A stretch of DNA of 32,321 nucleotides. It comes from Luteimonas_C sp035250245 (GTDB lineage: Bacteria; Pseudomonadota; Gammaproteobacteria; Xanthomonadales; Xanthomonadaceae). Position numbers and translations under genes: made by a program. The stretch's first letter is position 1; each line of letters starts with the position of its first letter. Below the pieces are notes generated by a model. That model worked only from the letters and a program-made list of their open reading frames with translations. It was not told the DNA's origin and searched no databases. Location of the stretch: NCBI GenBank assembly GCA_035250245.1, contig DATFFH010000006.1, forward strand, positions 1 to 32,321. Direction: 5' to 3'. Of the stretch, positions 7,032 through 13,864 are shown piece by piece.

Positions 7032-7531
7032 GCGCGGACCAGCAGGCAGGCTGCCTGCGCGGCGATGCCCTCGCCGCGGCCGGTGAAGCCGAGCTTCTCG
7101 CTGGTGGTGGCTTTCACGCCGACCGCATCCAGGCCAATGCCGAGATCCTCGGCGATGTTCGCCCGCATCGCGTCGGCATGCGGGCCGACCTTGGGCCGCT
7201 CGCAGATCACGGTGATGTCGGCGTTGCCGACCCGCCAGCCTCGTTCGGCCAGCAATCGATTGCAATGGCGCACGAAGTCGCGGCTGTCGGCGCCTTTCCA
7301 TTGCGGATCCGACGGTGGGAAATGCCTGCCGATGTCGCCCAGCGCCAGCGCGCCGAGCATGGCATCGCACAGCGCATGCAGGACCACGTCGCCGTCGCTG
7401 TGCGCGAGCACGCCGCGCTCGTGCGGCACGCGCACACCGCCGAGCATTACGTGGTCGCCGTCGCCGAAGGCGTGGACGTCGAAGCCTTGGCCGATGCGGA
7501 TGTTGGGAATTTGCGCGCTCGAAGAGGTCAT
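7028..7531 (-). CDS. ispF: 2-C-methyl-D-erythritol 2,4-cyclodiphosphate synthase
   Basis: This 167-aa enzyme of the MEP isoprenoid pathway cyclises CDP-ME 2-phosphate to ME-cPP with release of CMP. The zinc-site motif GFDVHAF gives D18 and H20, and the third ligand is in LAHSDGDVVLHALCDAMLGA. DIGRHFPPSDPQWKGADS and the C-terminal VKATTSEKLGFTGRGEGIAA (nucleotide-binding and trimer contacts) complete the signature. Length is slightly above the usual ~160 because of a short N-terminal tail (MTSSSAQIPN). It is downstream of ispD, separated by a 125-base perfect-arm hairpin repeat, and overlaps truD by four bases. Whether ispF is read from the ispD transcript through that repeat is unclear. Confidence 0.97.
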   Translation of the reverse strand: MTSSSAQIPNIRIGQGFDVHAFGDGDHVMLGGVRVPHERGVLAHSDGDVVLHALCDAMLGALALGDIGRHFPPSDPQWKGADSRDFVRHCNRLLAERGWRVGNADITVICERPKVGPHADAMRANIAEDLGIGLDAVGVKATTSEKLGFTGRGEGIAAQAACLLVRA

Positions 7532-7547
7532 CGCATTGCCTGCTTTT

Positions 7548-7672
7548 AGCCGTCATTCCCGCGAAAGCGGGAATCCAGTGACTTTAAGCTTTTCGAAGGA
7601 AGAGCAAAATGGGGTGCCGGACGATGGCGACGGCAAAGTCACTGGATTCCCGCTTTCGCGGGAATGACGGCT
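7548..7672. repeat. Long inverted repeat, family 3 (38-base perfect arms)
   Basis: Arms 7548-7585 and 7635-7672 are perfectly complementary over 38 bases; each carries the nested palindrome ATTCCCGCGAAAGCGGGAAT. The 49-base loop has no obvious coding content. It lies between ispD and ispF; the ispD TAA (7672-7674) shares one base with the right edge. Confidence 0.95.
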
Positions 7673-8367
7673 TAAGAGCGAGCATTCCGGCGCGAAATCA
7701 GGAATTCGAACAGCGCCAGATCCGCCGCCGTGGTGACTTTCAGATTGTCCTCCCGCCCCTCGATCAGCAGCGGCCGATGCCCCAACCGCTCCATCGCCAT
7801 CGCCTCGTCGGTGACTGCTATCCCAGCATCGCGAGCCGCTTCCAGCGCGCGACTCAGCTGCAAGCGGCGGAACAACTGCGGAGTGAAGGCGCGCCAGAGC
7901 CGCTCGCGCGGTTCGGTGCCGTCGATGCCGGCGTCGCCACCGGCGCGCTTGAGCGTGTCGCGCACCGGCGCGGCCAGGATCGCGCCGACCGGGTCGCCGC
8001 GACCGCGTTCGAGCAGTTGGGTCAGATCGTCCGGATGCAGATTCGGCCGCGCCGCGTCGTGCACCAGCACGAAATCGTCTGCGCGAACGGCATCCGGCAA
8101 CGCGGCCAAGCCCGCGAGCACAGAATCGGCACGCTCGCCGCCGCCGATGCAAGTCAGAACGGGCTTGCCCGCCATCTCGGCCCAACCGGGCCAGCGCGCG
8201 TCGCCTTCGGCCAGCACGACCACCGCGCCGGAGACACCCGCATGCGCGCACAGCGCGTGCAGCGTGTGCGCGATCAGCGGTTCGCCGGCAACTTCCAGGT
8301 ACTGCTTGGGCACTTCGCCGCCGAAACGCGCGCCGCGCCCGGCGGCGGGCACCACGGCCCAACTCAT
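7672..8367 (-). CDS. ispD: 2-C-methyl-D-erythritol 4-phosphate cytidylyltransferase
   Basis: This 231-aa MEP-pathway enzyme transfers CMP from CTP to MEP. The nucleotide-binding loop is near the N-terminus: VPAAGRGARFGGEVPKQYLE, with the conserved Gly/Arg/Lys set. Further motifs are FVLVHDAARPNLHPDDL, AAPVRDTLKRA, the RLWRAFTPQLFRRLQL segment (family PQxF) and VTDEAMAMERLGHRPLLIEG, then DNLKVTTAADLALFE. Its ATG overlaps the ftsB TGA (ATGA), the common ftsB-ispD arrangement. The stop codon abuts the 38-base-arm inverted repeat. Confidence 0.97.
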   Translation of the reverse strand: MSWAVVPAAGRGARFGGEVPKQYLEVAGEPLIAHTLHALCAHAGVSGAVVVLAEGDARWPGWAEMAGKPVLTCIGGGERADSVLAGLAALPDAVRADDFVLVHDAARPNLHPDDLTQLLERGRGDPVGAILAAPVRDTLKRAGGDAGIDGTEPRERLWRAFTPQLFRRLQLSRALEAARDAGIAVTDEAMAMERLGHRPLLIEGREDNLKVTTAADLALFEFLISRRNARS

Positions 8368-8702
8368 TGCGCGGGCTCCGGCTTGTCCGCGTTCGGCTCG
8401 GCCGGCGCGGAATTCGCTTGTTCGACCACGCGGTAGAAAGTCTCGCCGGGCTTGATCATGCCCAGTTCGCTGCGTGCGCGTTCCTCGATCGCCTCGCCGC
8501 CGCCTTCGTTCTTCAGGTCCTTCACTTCGGCGGCCAAAGCGTCGTTACGCTGCTGCAGGCCGCCGTTGTCGCGCGCCTGCTTCTGCACCTGTTGCTGCAG
8601 CGCCTGTACCGAGCCTTCGCCGCCGCCGCCGAACCAGAGCCGGTACTGCAGCCACGCCAGCAGCGCGACCAGCAGCACCAGCACGAGCCGCAGCGCACGC
8701 AT
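8364..8702 (-). CDS. ftsB: Cell division protein FtsB
   Basis: This 112-aa bitopic membrane protein has a short cytoplasmic N-terminus, one transmembrane helix (about residues 5-23, LVLVLLVALLAWLQYRLWF) and a periplasmic coiled coil at about 32-66 (VQALQQQVQKQARDNGGLQQ...). The family region EAIEERARSELGMIKPGETF follows, ending FYRVVEQ. FtsB forms the FtsQLB complex that activates septal peptidoglycan synthesis. It is encoded directly after eno (7 bases between) and overlaps ispD, the conserved eno-ftsB-ispD order. The C-terminal tail from about 97 is low-complexity (NSAPAEPNADKPEPAQ). Confidence 0.95.
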   Translation of the reverse strand: MRALRLVLVLLVALLAWLQYRLWFGGGGEGSVQALQQQVQKQARDNGGLQQRNDALAAEVKDLKNEGGGEAIEERARSELGMIKPGETFYRVVEQANSAPAEPNADKPEPAQ

Positions 8703-8709
8703 CGGCGGC

Positions 8710-9999
8710 TCAGCGCTTCAACGACACGAAAGCGTTGCGGCCCGCGTATTTGGCCGCGGCGCCGAGCTGCTGTTCGATCCGCAGCAGTTGGTTGTACTTG
8801 GCCACGCGGTCGCTGCGGCACAGCGAACCGGTCTTGATCTGGGTCGCGGTGGTGGCCACGGCGATATCGGCGATGGTGGTGTCCTCGGTCTCGCCGGAGC
8901 GGTGCGAGACGATCGCCGCGTAATGCGCGTGATGCGCCATCGCGATGGCTTCCAGCGTCTCGGTCAGCGTGCCGATCTGGTTGACCTTGATCAGGATCGC
9001 ATTAGCCACGCCCTGTTCGATGCCTTCCTTGAAGATCTTGGGATTGGTCACGAACAAGTCGTCGCCGACCAATTGCACTTTGTTGCCCAGGCGCTGGGTC
9101 AACGCCTTCCAGCCGGCCCAATCGTCCTCGGCCATGCCGTCTTCGATGGTGACGATCGGATACTCGTTGCACCAATCGGCCAGGAAGTCGACGAACTGCT
9201 CGCTCGACAAGCGTTTGCCCTCGCCGACCAGATGATATTTGCCGTTTTCGTAGAATTCGGTGCTGGCCACGTCCAGGCCCAGCAGCACATCTTCGCCGGC
9301 GTGGTAACCGGCCTTGCCGATCGCTTCCAGGATCGTATCCAGCGCTTCGGCATTGCTGCGCAGATCCGGCGCGAAGCCGCCCTCGTCGCCGACCGCCGTG
9401 CTCAAACCGCGGCCCTTCAGCACCGACTTCAGCGCGTGGAAGATTTCGGTGCCGGCGCGCAGCGCTTCGGAGAACGAGTCGAAGCCGACGGGCAGCACCA
9501 TGAATTCCTGCAAGTCGACATTGTTGTCGGCATGCGCGCCGCCGTTGATGATGTTCATCATCGGCACGGGCAGCGAGACATTGTTCTTGTCGGCGGCTAG
9601 GTACTGCCAAAGCGGCATTTTCTTCGAGGCCGCGACGGCGTGCGCATTGGCCAGGGAAACGCCGAGCAATGCGTTCGCGCCCAGGCGACCCTTGTTCTCG
9701 GTGCCATCGAGATCGATCAGGCGCCGATCCAGGCCTTCCTGGTCGTTAGCATCGAAACCGTGCAGCGCCTGCGCGATCGCACCGTTGACGTTGGCGACCG
9801 CCTTCTGCACGCCCTTGCCGAGATAGCGCGTCTTGTCGCCGTCGCGCAGTTCGACCGCTTCTTTCGAACCGGTCGAGGCGCCCGACGGGACCATGGCTCG
9901 GCCGAAACTGCCGTCCTCCAGGGTCACTTCCGCTTCAAGGGTGGGATTGCCGCGGCTGTCGAGGATTTCGCGGGCTTGGATCTTGGCGATATTTGGCAT
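8710..9999 (-). CDS. eno: Enolase (phosphopyruvate hydratase)
   Basis: This 429-aa glycolytic enzyme interconverts 2-phosphoglycerate and phosphoenolpyruvate; enolase also serves in RNA-degradation complexes of many Proteobacteria. Signatures include AREILDSRGNPTLEAEV at the N-terminus, MVPSGASTGSKEAVELRDG, MNIINGGAHADNNVDLQEFM, VGDEGGFAPDL (catalytic Glu region), VTIEDGMAEDDW, QLVGDDLFVTN, ILIKVNQIGTLTETLEAI (catalytic Lys) and VSHRSGETEDTTIADIAVA. Length is normal. The start lies 13 bases after the stop of the small exported-protein gene, and the Shine-Dalgarno before the ATG is poor, so translation may depend partly on coupling. Confidence 0.99.
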   Translation of the reverse strand: MPNIAKIQAREILDSRGNPTLEAEVTLEDGSFGRAMVPSGASTGSKEAVELRDGDKTRYLGKGVQKAVANVNGAIAQALHGFDANDQEGLDRRLIDLDGTENKGRLGANALLGVSLANAHAVAASKKMPLWQYLAADKNNVSLPVPMMNIINGGAHADNNVDLQEFMVLPVGFDSFSEALRAGTEIFHALKSVLKGRGLSTAVGDEGGFAPDLRSNAEALDTILEAIGKAGYHAGEDVLLGLDVASTEFYENGKYHLVGEGKRLSSEQFVDFLADWCNEYPIVTIEDGMAEDDWAGWKALTQRLGNKVQLVGDDLFVTNPKIFKEGIEQGVANAILIKVNQIGTLTETLEAIAMAHHAHYAAIVSHRSGETEDTTIADIAVATTATQIKTGSLCRSDRVAKYNQLLRIEQQLGAAAKYAGRNAFVSLKR

Positions 10000-10012
10000 G
10001 GCTCGGCGGAGG

Positions 10013-10438
10013 TCAGTTTGAAAGTTGTTGAAGTTCGGCTAGAAGTTCGCGCGTCCAGCTTGTTTCCGGCTCTAGCGGTCCGCGCGCTGTACTGATGCGC
10101 CCGACCCCTCGCTTGTCAGCCTCAAAGAACAGGACGTACTGCCGGCCCACCGTGTATTCGGGGCCGCACCCCATCAGGGCAATGGCTTCGTCTTCGAAGG
10201 TCGGCGGCAACGTGTCCTTTATGTCATGCACAATGGAGAAGCGCACCTTCTCTCGCGTACCTTCCGGCGTCTGTGTGGCGACGATCTCATCGACCTGCAC
10301 AACGGCGACATTGTCCGCGCGTTCGAAATACGCGGGTGTCGTGTACAAGTGAAGCTTAGATTCGGGAATCACAACCGAGCAAGCCACGGCCTGAGCGGCC
10401 GGCATGGCGAACAGCAGCGCTAGAAGCACATGCCTCAA
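10013..10438 (-). CDS. Small exported protein of unknown function between kdsA and eno
   Basis: I do not recognise this 141-aa protein. It has a hydrophobic N-terminus (LLALLFAMPAAQAVAC) consistent with a signal peptide cleaved near residue 18; AVAC could also be read as a weak lipobox. The mature part contains the cysteine in MGCGPEYTVGRQYVLFFEA and a C-terminal TSWTRELLAELQQL helix. No ATG is available: an in-frame stop lies immediately upstream, so the start is TTG at 10438, overlapping the kdsA stop (TTGA), or GTG at 10429. The overlap and shared strand indicate co-transcription with kdsA and eno. The GRQYVLFFEA strand resembles small periplasmic proteins of unknown role; no function is assigned. 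Confidence 0.75.
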   Translation of the reverse strand: MRHVLLALLFAMPAAQAVACSVVIPESKLHLYTTPAYFERADNVAVVQVDEIVATQTPEGTREKVRFSIVHDIKDTLPPTFEDEAIALMGCGPEYTVGRQYVLFFEADKRGVGRISTARGPLEPETSWTRELLAELQQLSN

Positions 10439-11268
10439 GCGTCAGACTCCAGGAACCCATTCTTCTTGGTGACGCGGTCGAGTTCCAGCAAGGTTTCCAG
10501 CAACGCACGCATCTTCGGCAACGGCCACGCATTCGGCCCATCGCTCAGCGCCTCTTCCGGCTTGGGATGCGTCTCCATGAAAACGCCGGCCACGCCCACC
10601 GCGACCGCGGCGCGCGACAGCACCGGCACGAATTCGCGCTGGCCGCCGCTGGACGTGCCCTGCCCGCCCGGCAACTGCACCGAATGGGTTGCATCGAACA
10701 CGACCGGACAACCGGTATTCCTCATGACCGACAACGAGCGCATATCGCTGACCAGATTGTTGTAACCGAAGCTGACGCCGCGCTCGCAGACCATGATGTC
10801 CTGGTTGCCGGTCGCCTTGGCCTTCTCCACCACCGGCTTCATTTCCCACGGCGACAGGAACTGGCCTTTCTTGATGTTCACCGGCTTGCCGGCTTGGCAG
10901 ACCTTGGTGATGAAATCGGTCTGTCGAACGAGGAACGCCGGCGTCTGCAGCACGTCAACCACCGAGGCCACTTCGTCCATCGGCGTGTATTCGTGCACAT
11001 CGGTCAGCACCGGCACGCCGAGCTGGCGCTTCACCTCGGCCAGCACGCGCAGGCCTTCTTCCATGCCCGGACCGCGGAAGCTGGTGCCGGAAGTGCGGTT
11101 GGCCTTGTCGAAGCTGGATTTGAAGATGAAGTTGATGCCGAGCTGGCCGGTGATTTCCTTCAGCTGGCCGGCGACGTCGATCTGCAACTGCTCGGACTCG
11201 ACCACACAGGGGCCGGCGATGAGGAAGAACGGCTTGTCCAGGCCGATGTCGAAACCGCAAAGCTTCAT
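10435..11268 (-). CDS. kdsA: 3-deoxy-8-phosphooctulonate (Kdo-8-P) synthase
   Basis: This 277-aa cytoplasmic enzyme condenses phosphoenolpyruvate with arabinose 5-phosphate to give Kdo-8-phosphate for lipopolysaccharide inner core. Family motifs are FFLIAGPCVVESEQL, FIFKSSFDKANRTS, VPVLTDVHEY, LQTPAFLVRQTDFI, VNIKKGQFLSPWEMK, VCERGVSFGYNNLV, VVFDATHSVQLPGG and VFMETHPKPEEALSDGPN. Length matches the family (about 280). A good Shine-Dalgarno (AGGTGG) precedes the ATG at 11268. It is downstream of pyrG, separated by a hairpin-rich element, and followed by the small exported protein and eno. Confidence 0.98.
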   Translation of the reverse strand: MKLCGFDIGLDKPFFLIAGPCVVESEQLQIDVAGQLKEITGQLGINFIFKSSFDKANRTSGTSFRGPGMEEGLRVLAEVKRQLGVPVLTDVHEYTPMDEVASVVDVLQTPAFLVRQTDFITKVCQAGKPVNIKKGQFLSPWEMKPVVEKAKATGNQDIMVCERGVSFGYNNLVSDMRSLSVMRNTGCPVVFDATHSVQLPGGQGTSSGGQREFVPVLSRAAVAVGVAGVFMETHPKPEEALSDGPNAWPLPKMRALLETLLELDRVTKKNGFLESDA

Positions 11269-11295
11269 GGATTTCCACCTTTCAGCGAACCAAAG

Positions 11296-11470
11296 CCCTC
11301 CCCTTCAAGGGGGTGAGGGCAGATGTTTGCGAGCCATTGGCTCGCATCTGACCGAACGCCGGAGCGCTGTGCGCGTAGGCCGGACGGGTTGGGTGGGGAT
11401 GGGTTTGCTTGCGATGCCGCGAAAATCAAACCCATCCCCACCCCGGCCCTCCCCTTGAAGGGGAGGGAGA
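11296..11470. repeat. Composite hairpin element between pyrG and kdsA
   Basis: The gap between pyrG and kdsA holds nested inverted repeats. CCCTCCCCTTCAAGGGG is at 11297-11313 and a related palindrome at 11448-11466 (CCCTCCCCTTGAAGGGGAGG). GCGAGCCATTGGCTCGC lies at 11329-11345 within a CAGATG/CATCTG pair. GGGTGGGGATGGGTTTG (11391-11407) pairs perfectly with 11427-11443. It looks like a MITE-sized repeat; it ends just upstream of the kdsA ribosome binding site. Confidence 0.75.
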
Positions 11471-11485
11471 TGACAGCGCAGAGCT

Positions 11486-13150
11486 TCAAGCCGTGGCCTC
11501 TTTCAACAGGCGCCCGCCCGCCTTGTGCTCGCGCGCGGCGCGCACGAAGCCCACGAACAGCGGATGTCCGCCGCGCGGCGTGGAGAGGAATTCGGGGTGC
11601 GCCTGACAGGCGATGAACCAAGGATGGTTCGGCAGCTCGATCATTTCCACCAGCAGATCGTCCATCGACTTGGCGGAAATCACCAGGCCTGCCTCTTCCA
11701 ACTGCGTGCGATAGCGATTGTTGAATTCGTAGCGGTGGCGGTGGCGTTCGCCGACCACGTCCTTGCCGTAGATCTCGCGCGACTTGGTGCCGGGCTTCAT
11801 GCGCTGCTCCTGCAGGCCCAGGCGCATGGTGCCGCCCAGGTCGCTGTCTTCGCTGCGCCGCTCGACTTCGCCGGCCTGGGTGCGCCATTCGGTGATCAGG
11901 CCGATCACCGGGTGCGGCGACATCTTGTCGTTCTCGGTGCTGTTAGCGCCTTCCAGCCCGGCCAGGTTGCGGGCCACGTCGACCACCGCCGCCTGCATGC
12001 CGTAGCAGATGCCGAAATACGGAATCTTCTGCTCGCGCGCGAATTTCGCGGTCAGCACCTTGCCTTCGAAACCGCGGTCGCCGAAGCCGCCCGGCACCAG
12101 GATGCCGTCGATACCGGCCAACAACTTGTCGGCGCCTTCGCGTTCGATGTCCTGCGATTCGAACCACTTCAGATTGACCCGGCTGCGCTGGCGGATGCCG
12201 CCGTGCTTCAGCGCTTCGGCCACCGACTTGTAGGCGTCCTTGTGGTCGATGTATTTGCCGACCACGGCGATGTTCACTTCGTCGATCGGGTATTCGCTGG
12301 CCTCGACCACGCTCAACCATTCGGACAGGTCGGCCGATTCGGCGGCCTTGTCTTCCAGACGCAGGCGCTGCACCACGATCTGGTCCAGGCCCTGCGAATG
12401 CAGCCACATCGGGATCTTGTGGATGTTGTCCAGGTCCACCGCGGAGATGACCGCCTGCTCCGGCACGTTGGTGAACAGCGCGATCTTGCGGCGTTCGCCG
12501 TCCGGCAGCGGTTGTTCGCTGCGGCACAGCAGCACGTCGGGCTGGATACCGATCGAGCGCAGTTCCTTCACCGAGTGCTGGGTGGGCTTGGTCTTCAGCT
12601 CGCCGGCGGCGGCGATGAAGGGCACCAGGGTCAGGTGCATGAACATGGCCTTCTCGGGGCCGCGTTCGGTGCGGATCTGGCGGATCGCTTCCAGGAACGG
12701 CAGCGATTCGATGTCGCCGACGGTGCCGCCGATCTCGACCAGGGCTACGTCGTAGCCGGCCGTGGCCGCGTCGATGCAGCGCTTGATCTCGTCGGTGATG
12801 TGCGGGATCACCTGCACCGTGGCGCCCAGGTAGTCGCCGCGGCGCTCCTTGCGGATCACGTTCTCGTAGATCTTGCCGGTGGTGATCGAGTTCTTGCCGG
12901 TCAACCGGGTGTTGACGAAGCGCTCGTAGTGGCCCAGGTCCAGGTCGGTCTCGGCGCCGTCGTCGGTGACGTAGACCTCGCCGTGCTGGAACGGGCTCAT
13001 GGTGCCCGGGTCGACGTTGATGTAGGGGTCGAGCTTCATCATCGTCACGCGCAGCCCGCGCGCTTCGAGGATGGCCGCCAGCGAGGCCGCCGCAATGCCC
13101 TTCCCGAGGGAGGACACCACGCCGCCGGTGACGAAAATCAGGGGAGTCAT
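11486..13150 (-). CDS. pyrG: CTP synthase
   Basis: This 554-aa enzyme converts UTP to CTP using glutamine and ATP. The N-terminal synthase domain (1-~270) begins TPLIFVTGGVVSSLGKGIAA (ATP/UTP P-loop) and includes KLDPYINVDPGTMSPFQHGE and ALVEIGGTVGDIES. The class I glutamine amidotransferase domain (~290-545) has the nucleophile C382 in YFGICYGMQ (the commoner family form is GICLGMQ) and the His/Glu pair in CQAHPEF near the C-terminus. Length matches other proteobacterial PyrG. It is the first gene of the pyrG-kdsA-eno series; a hairpin terminator for the preceding small gene lies about 80 bases upstream, so it likely has its own promoter. Confidence 0.99.
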   Translation of the reverse strand: MTPLIFVTGGVVSSLGKGIAAASLAAILEARGLRVTMMKLDPYINVDPGTMSPFQHGEVYVTDDGAETDLDLGHYERFVNTRLTGKNSITTGKIYENVIRKERRGDYLGATVQVIPHITDEIKRCIDAATAGYDVALVEIGGTVGDIESLPFLEAIRQIRTERGPEKAMFMHLTLVPFIAAAGELKTKPTQHSVKELRSIGIQPDVLLCRSEQPLPDGERRKIALFTNVPEQAVISAVDLDNIHKIPMWLHSQGLDQIVVQRLRLEDKAAESADLSEWLSVVEASEYPIDEVNIAVVGKYIDHKDAYKSVAEALKHGGIRQRSRVNLKWFESQDIEREGADKLLAGIDGILVPGGFGDRGFEGKVLTAKFAREQKIPYFGICYGMQAAVVDVARNLAGLEGANSTENDKMSPHPVIGLITEWRTQAGEVERRSEDSDLGGTMRLGLQEQRMKPGTKSREIYGKDVVGERHRHRYEFNNRYRTQLEEAGLVISAKSMDDLLVEMIELPNHPWFIACQAHPEFLSTPRGGHPLFVGFVRAAREHKAGGRLLKEATA

Positions 13151-13177
13151 GGGTTCAGCGATCCGCTGGAAAGCCCC

Positions 13178-13183
13178 ATTCTA
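13178..13183 (-). promoter_or_regulatory. Possible pyrG -10 element
   Basis: TAGAAT on the minus strand, about 28 bases before the pyrG ATG and downstream of the terminator at 13229-13260. No convincing -35 hexamer is visible at the usual spacing, so this is tentative. Confidence 0.3.
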
Positions 13184-13228
13184 CAGGAAGGCCGTTGCCG
13201 AGCCCGAGCGACTGGCCGGCAGCGGCCG

Positions 13229-13260
13229 CAAAAAACGACGCCCCGGCGGACCGAGGCGTC
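13229..13260 (-). terminator. Rho-independent terminator of the small coiled-coil gene
   Basis: On the minus strand GACGCCTCGG-TCCG-CCGGGGCGTC forms a 10-base stem with one G-U pair, followed by GTTTTTT. It separates the 81-aa gene from pyrG. Confidence 0.85.
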
Positions 13261-13283
13261 TGGAAAGCCTTGCTGCAGGCCGG

Positions 13284-13529
13284 TTACGGCTTCCGGCGGC
13301 GCTCTTCTTCCTCTTCTTCTTCCTCCGGCTCGTTCGCTGCGGCGTCGGCTTTCTTGCGCGCCTGCTCGGCTTTCTTTTCGGCCTCGGCGGCTTGCTTCTT
13401 GGCCGCCTCGGCCTGCTGTTCGGCTTCCTGGGCCTTCTTGTCGGCCTGCTTGGCGGACTGGGCCATGGCCAGCGGCGCGATCAGCGCGGCGGCGATCAGG
13501 GCGGGGATCAGCAATTTCAGGGATTTCAT
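13284..13529 (-). CDS. Small secreted Ala/Lys/Glu-rich coiled-coil protein
   Basis: This 81-aa protein starts at the ATG at 13529, preceded by a strong GGAGG Shine-Dalgarno. A signal peptide (MKSLKLLIPALIAAALIAPLAMA, cleavage near residue 23) is followed by a continuous charged helix of Lys/Ala/Glu repeats (AKQADKKAQEAEQQAEAAKK) predicted to form a coiled coil, then an eight-residue glutamate run and a basic end (RRRKP). I cannot name a family; composition is generic for periplasmic coiled-coil proteins. The upstream frame to 13667 only reads through a hairpin repeat. It has its own terminator and diverges from parE. Low complexity makes homology searching unreliable; the signal peptide, Shine-Dalgarno and terminator argue that it is a real gene. 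Confidence 0.7.
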   Translation of the reverse strand: MKSLKLLIPALIAAALIAPLAMAQSAKQADKKAQEAEQQAEAAKKQAAEAEKKAEQARKKADAAANEPEEEEEEEERRRKP

Positions 13530-13864
13530 CGGAACCTCCGGGCCGAAAGGCCAGTGACGCGGTATCGCTTGCGCGCACCTTATGCCCCGAATGTTGGCCG
13601 GCGACTGAATAACCCGCAGAACGTAGCCCGGGTGGAGCGAAGCGATACCCGGGAACGCCATCTCCACGCTAAACGTTTGCCATTGAAACGACGGCGAACC
13701 ATGCTTCTGCGCGATGCCTGTGCGGCGGGTCGCATCGATGGGCGCGTTCCGCCGAGACTAGACTTATGGCGTGGAGATGGCGACCCCGGGTATCGCTTCG
13801 CTCCACCCGGGCTACAGGAGGCTTCGCGGATTAAACTAGACGCATCGCATTCGCCGAATCTCTG
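13530..13864. other. Divergent intergenic region between the coiled-coil gene and parE
   Basis: About 335 bases containing a large inverted repeat (13623-13669 and 13769-13815) around a roughly 100-base unique core. Promoters for the two diverging genes must lie here or at the flanks. I see no convincing -35/-10 pair and no RNA gene. Confidence 0.7.
13623..13815. repeat. Family-2 inverted repeat with extended 47-base arms
   Basis: Arms 13623-13669 and 13769-13815 begin with the family-2 sequence GTAGCCCGGGTGGAGCGAAG. They continue into a shared GCCATCTCCACGC segment, with two mismatches over about 47 bases. The enclosed ~100 bases are unique within this window. Confidence 0.88.

Noticed and set aside
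13165..13183. CTP-sensing reiterative-transcription control of pyrG (GGGGCT after a possible -10 element)
   Set aside because: That mechanism is described in Gram-positive bacteria with a transcript starting GGGC and an attenuator; here the G-run lies too close to the -10 and no attenuator is visible.
11525..13612. A 695-aa open frame on the plus strand opposite pyrG
   Set aside because: It is a GC-rich antisense shadow of pyrG and the small coiled-coil gene; its composition is low-complexity with no family motif.
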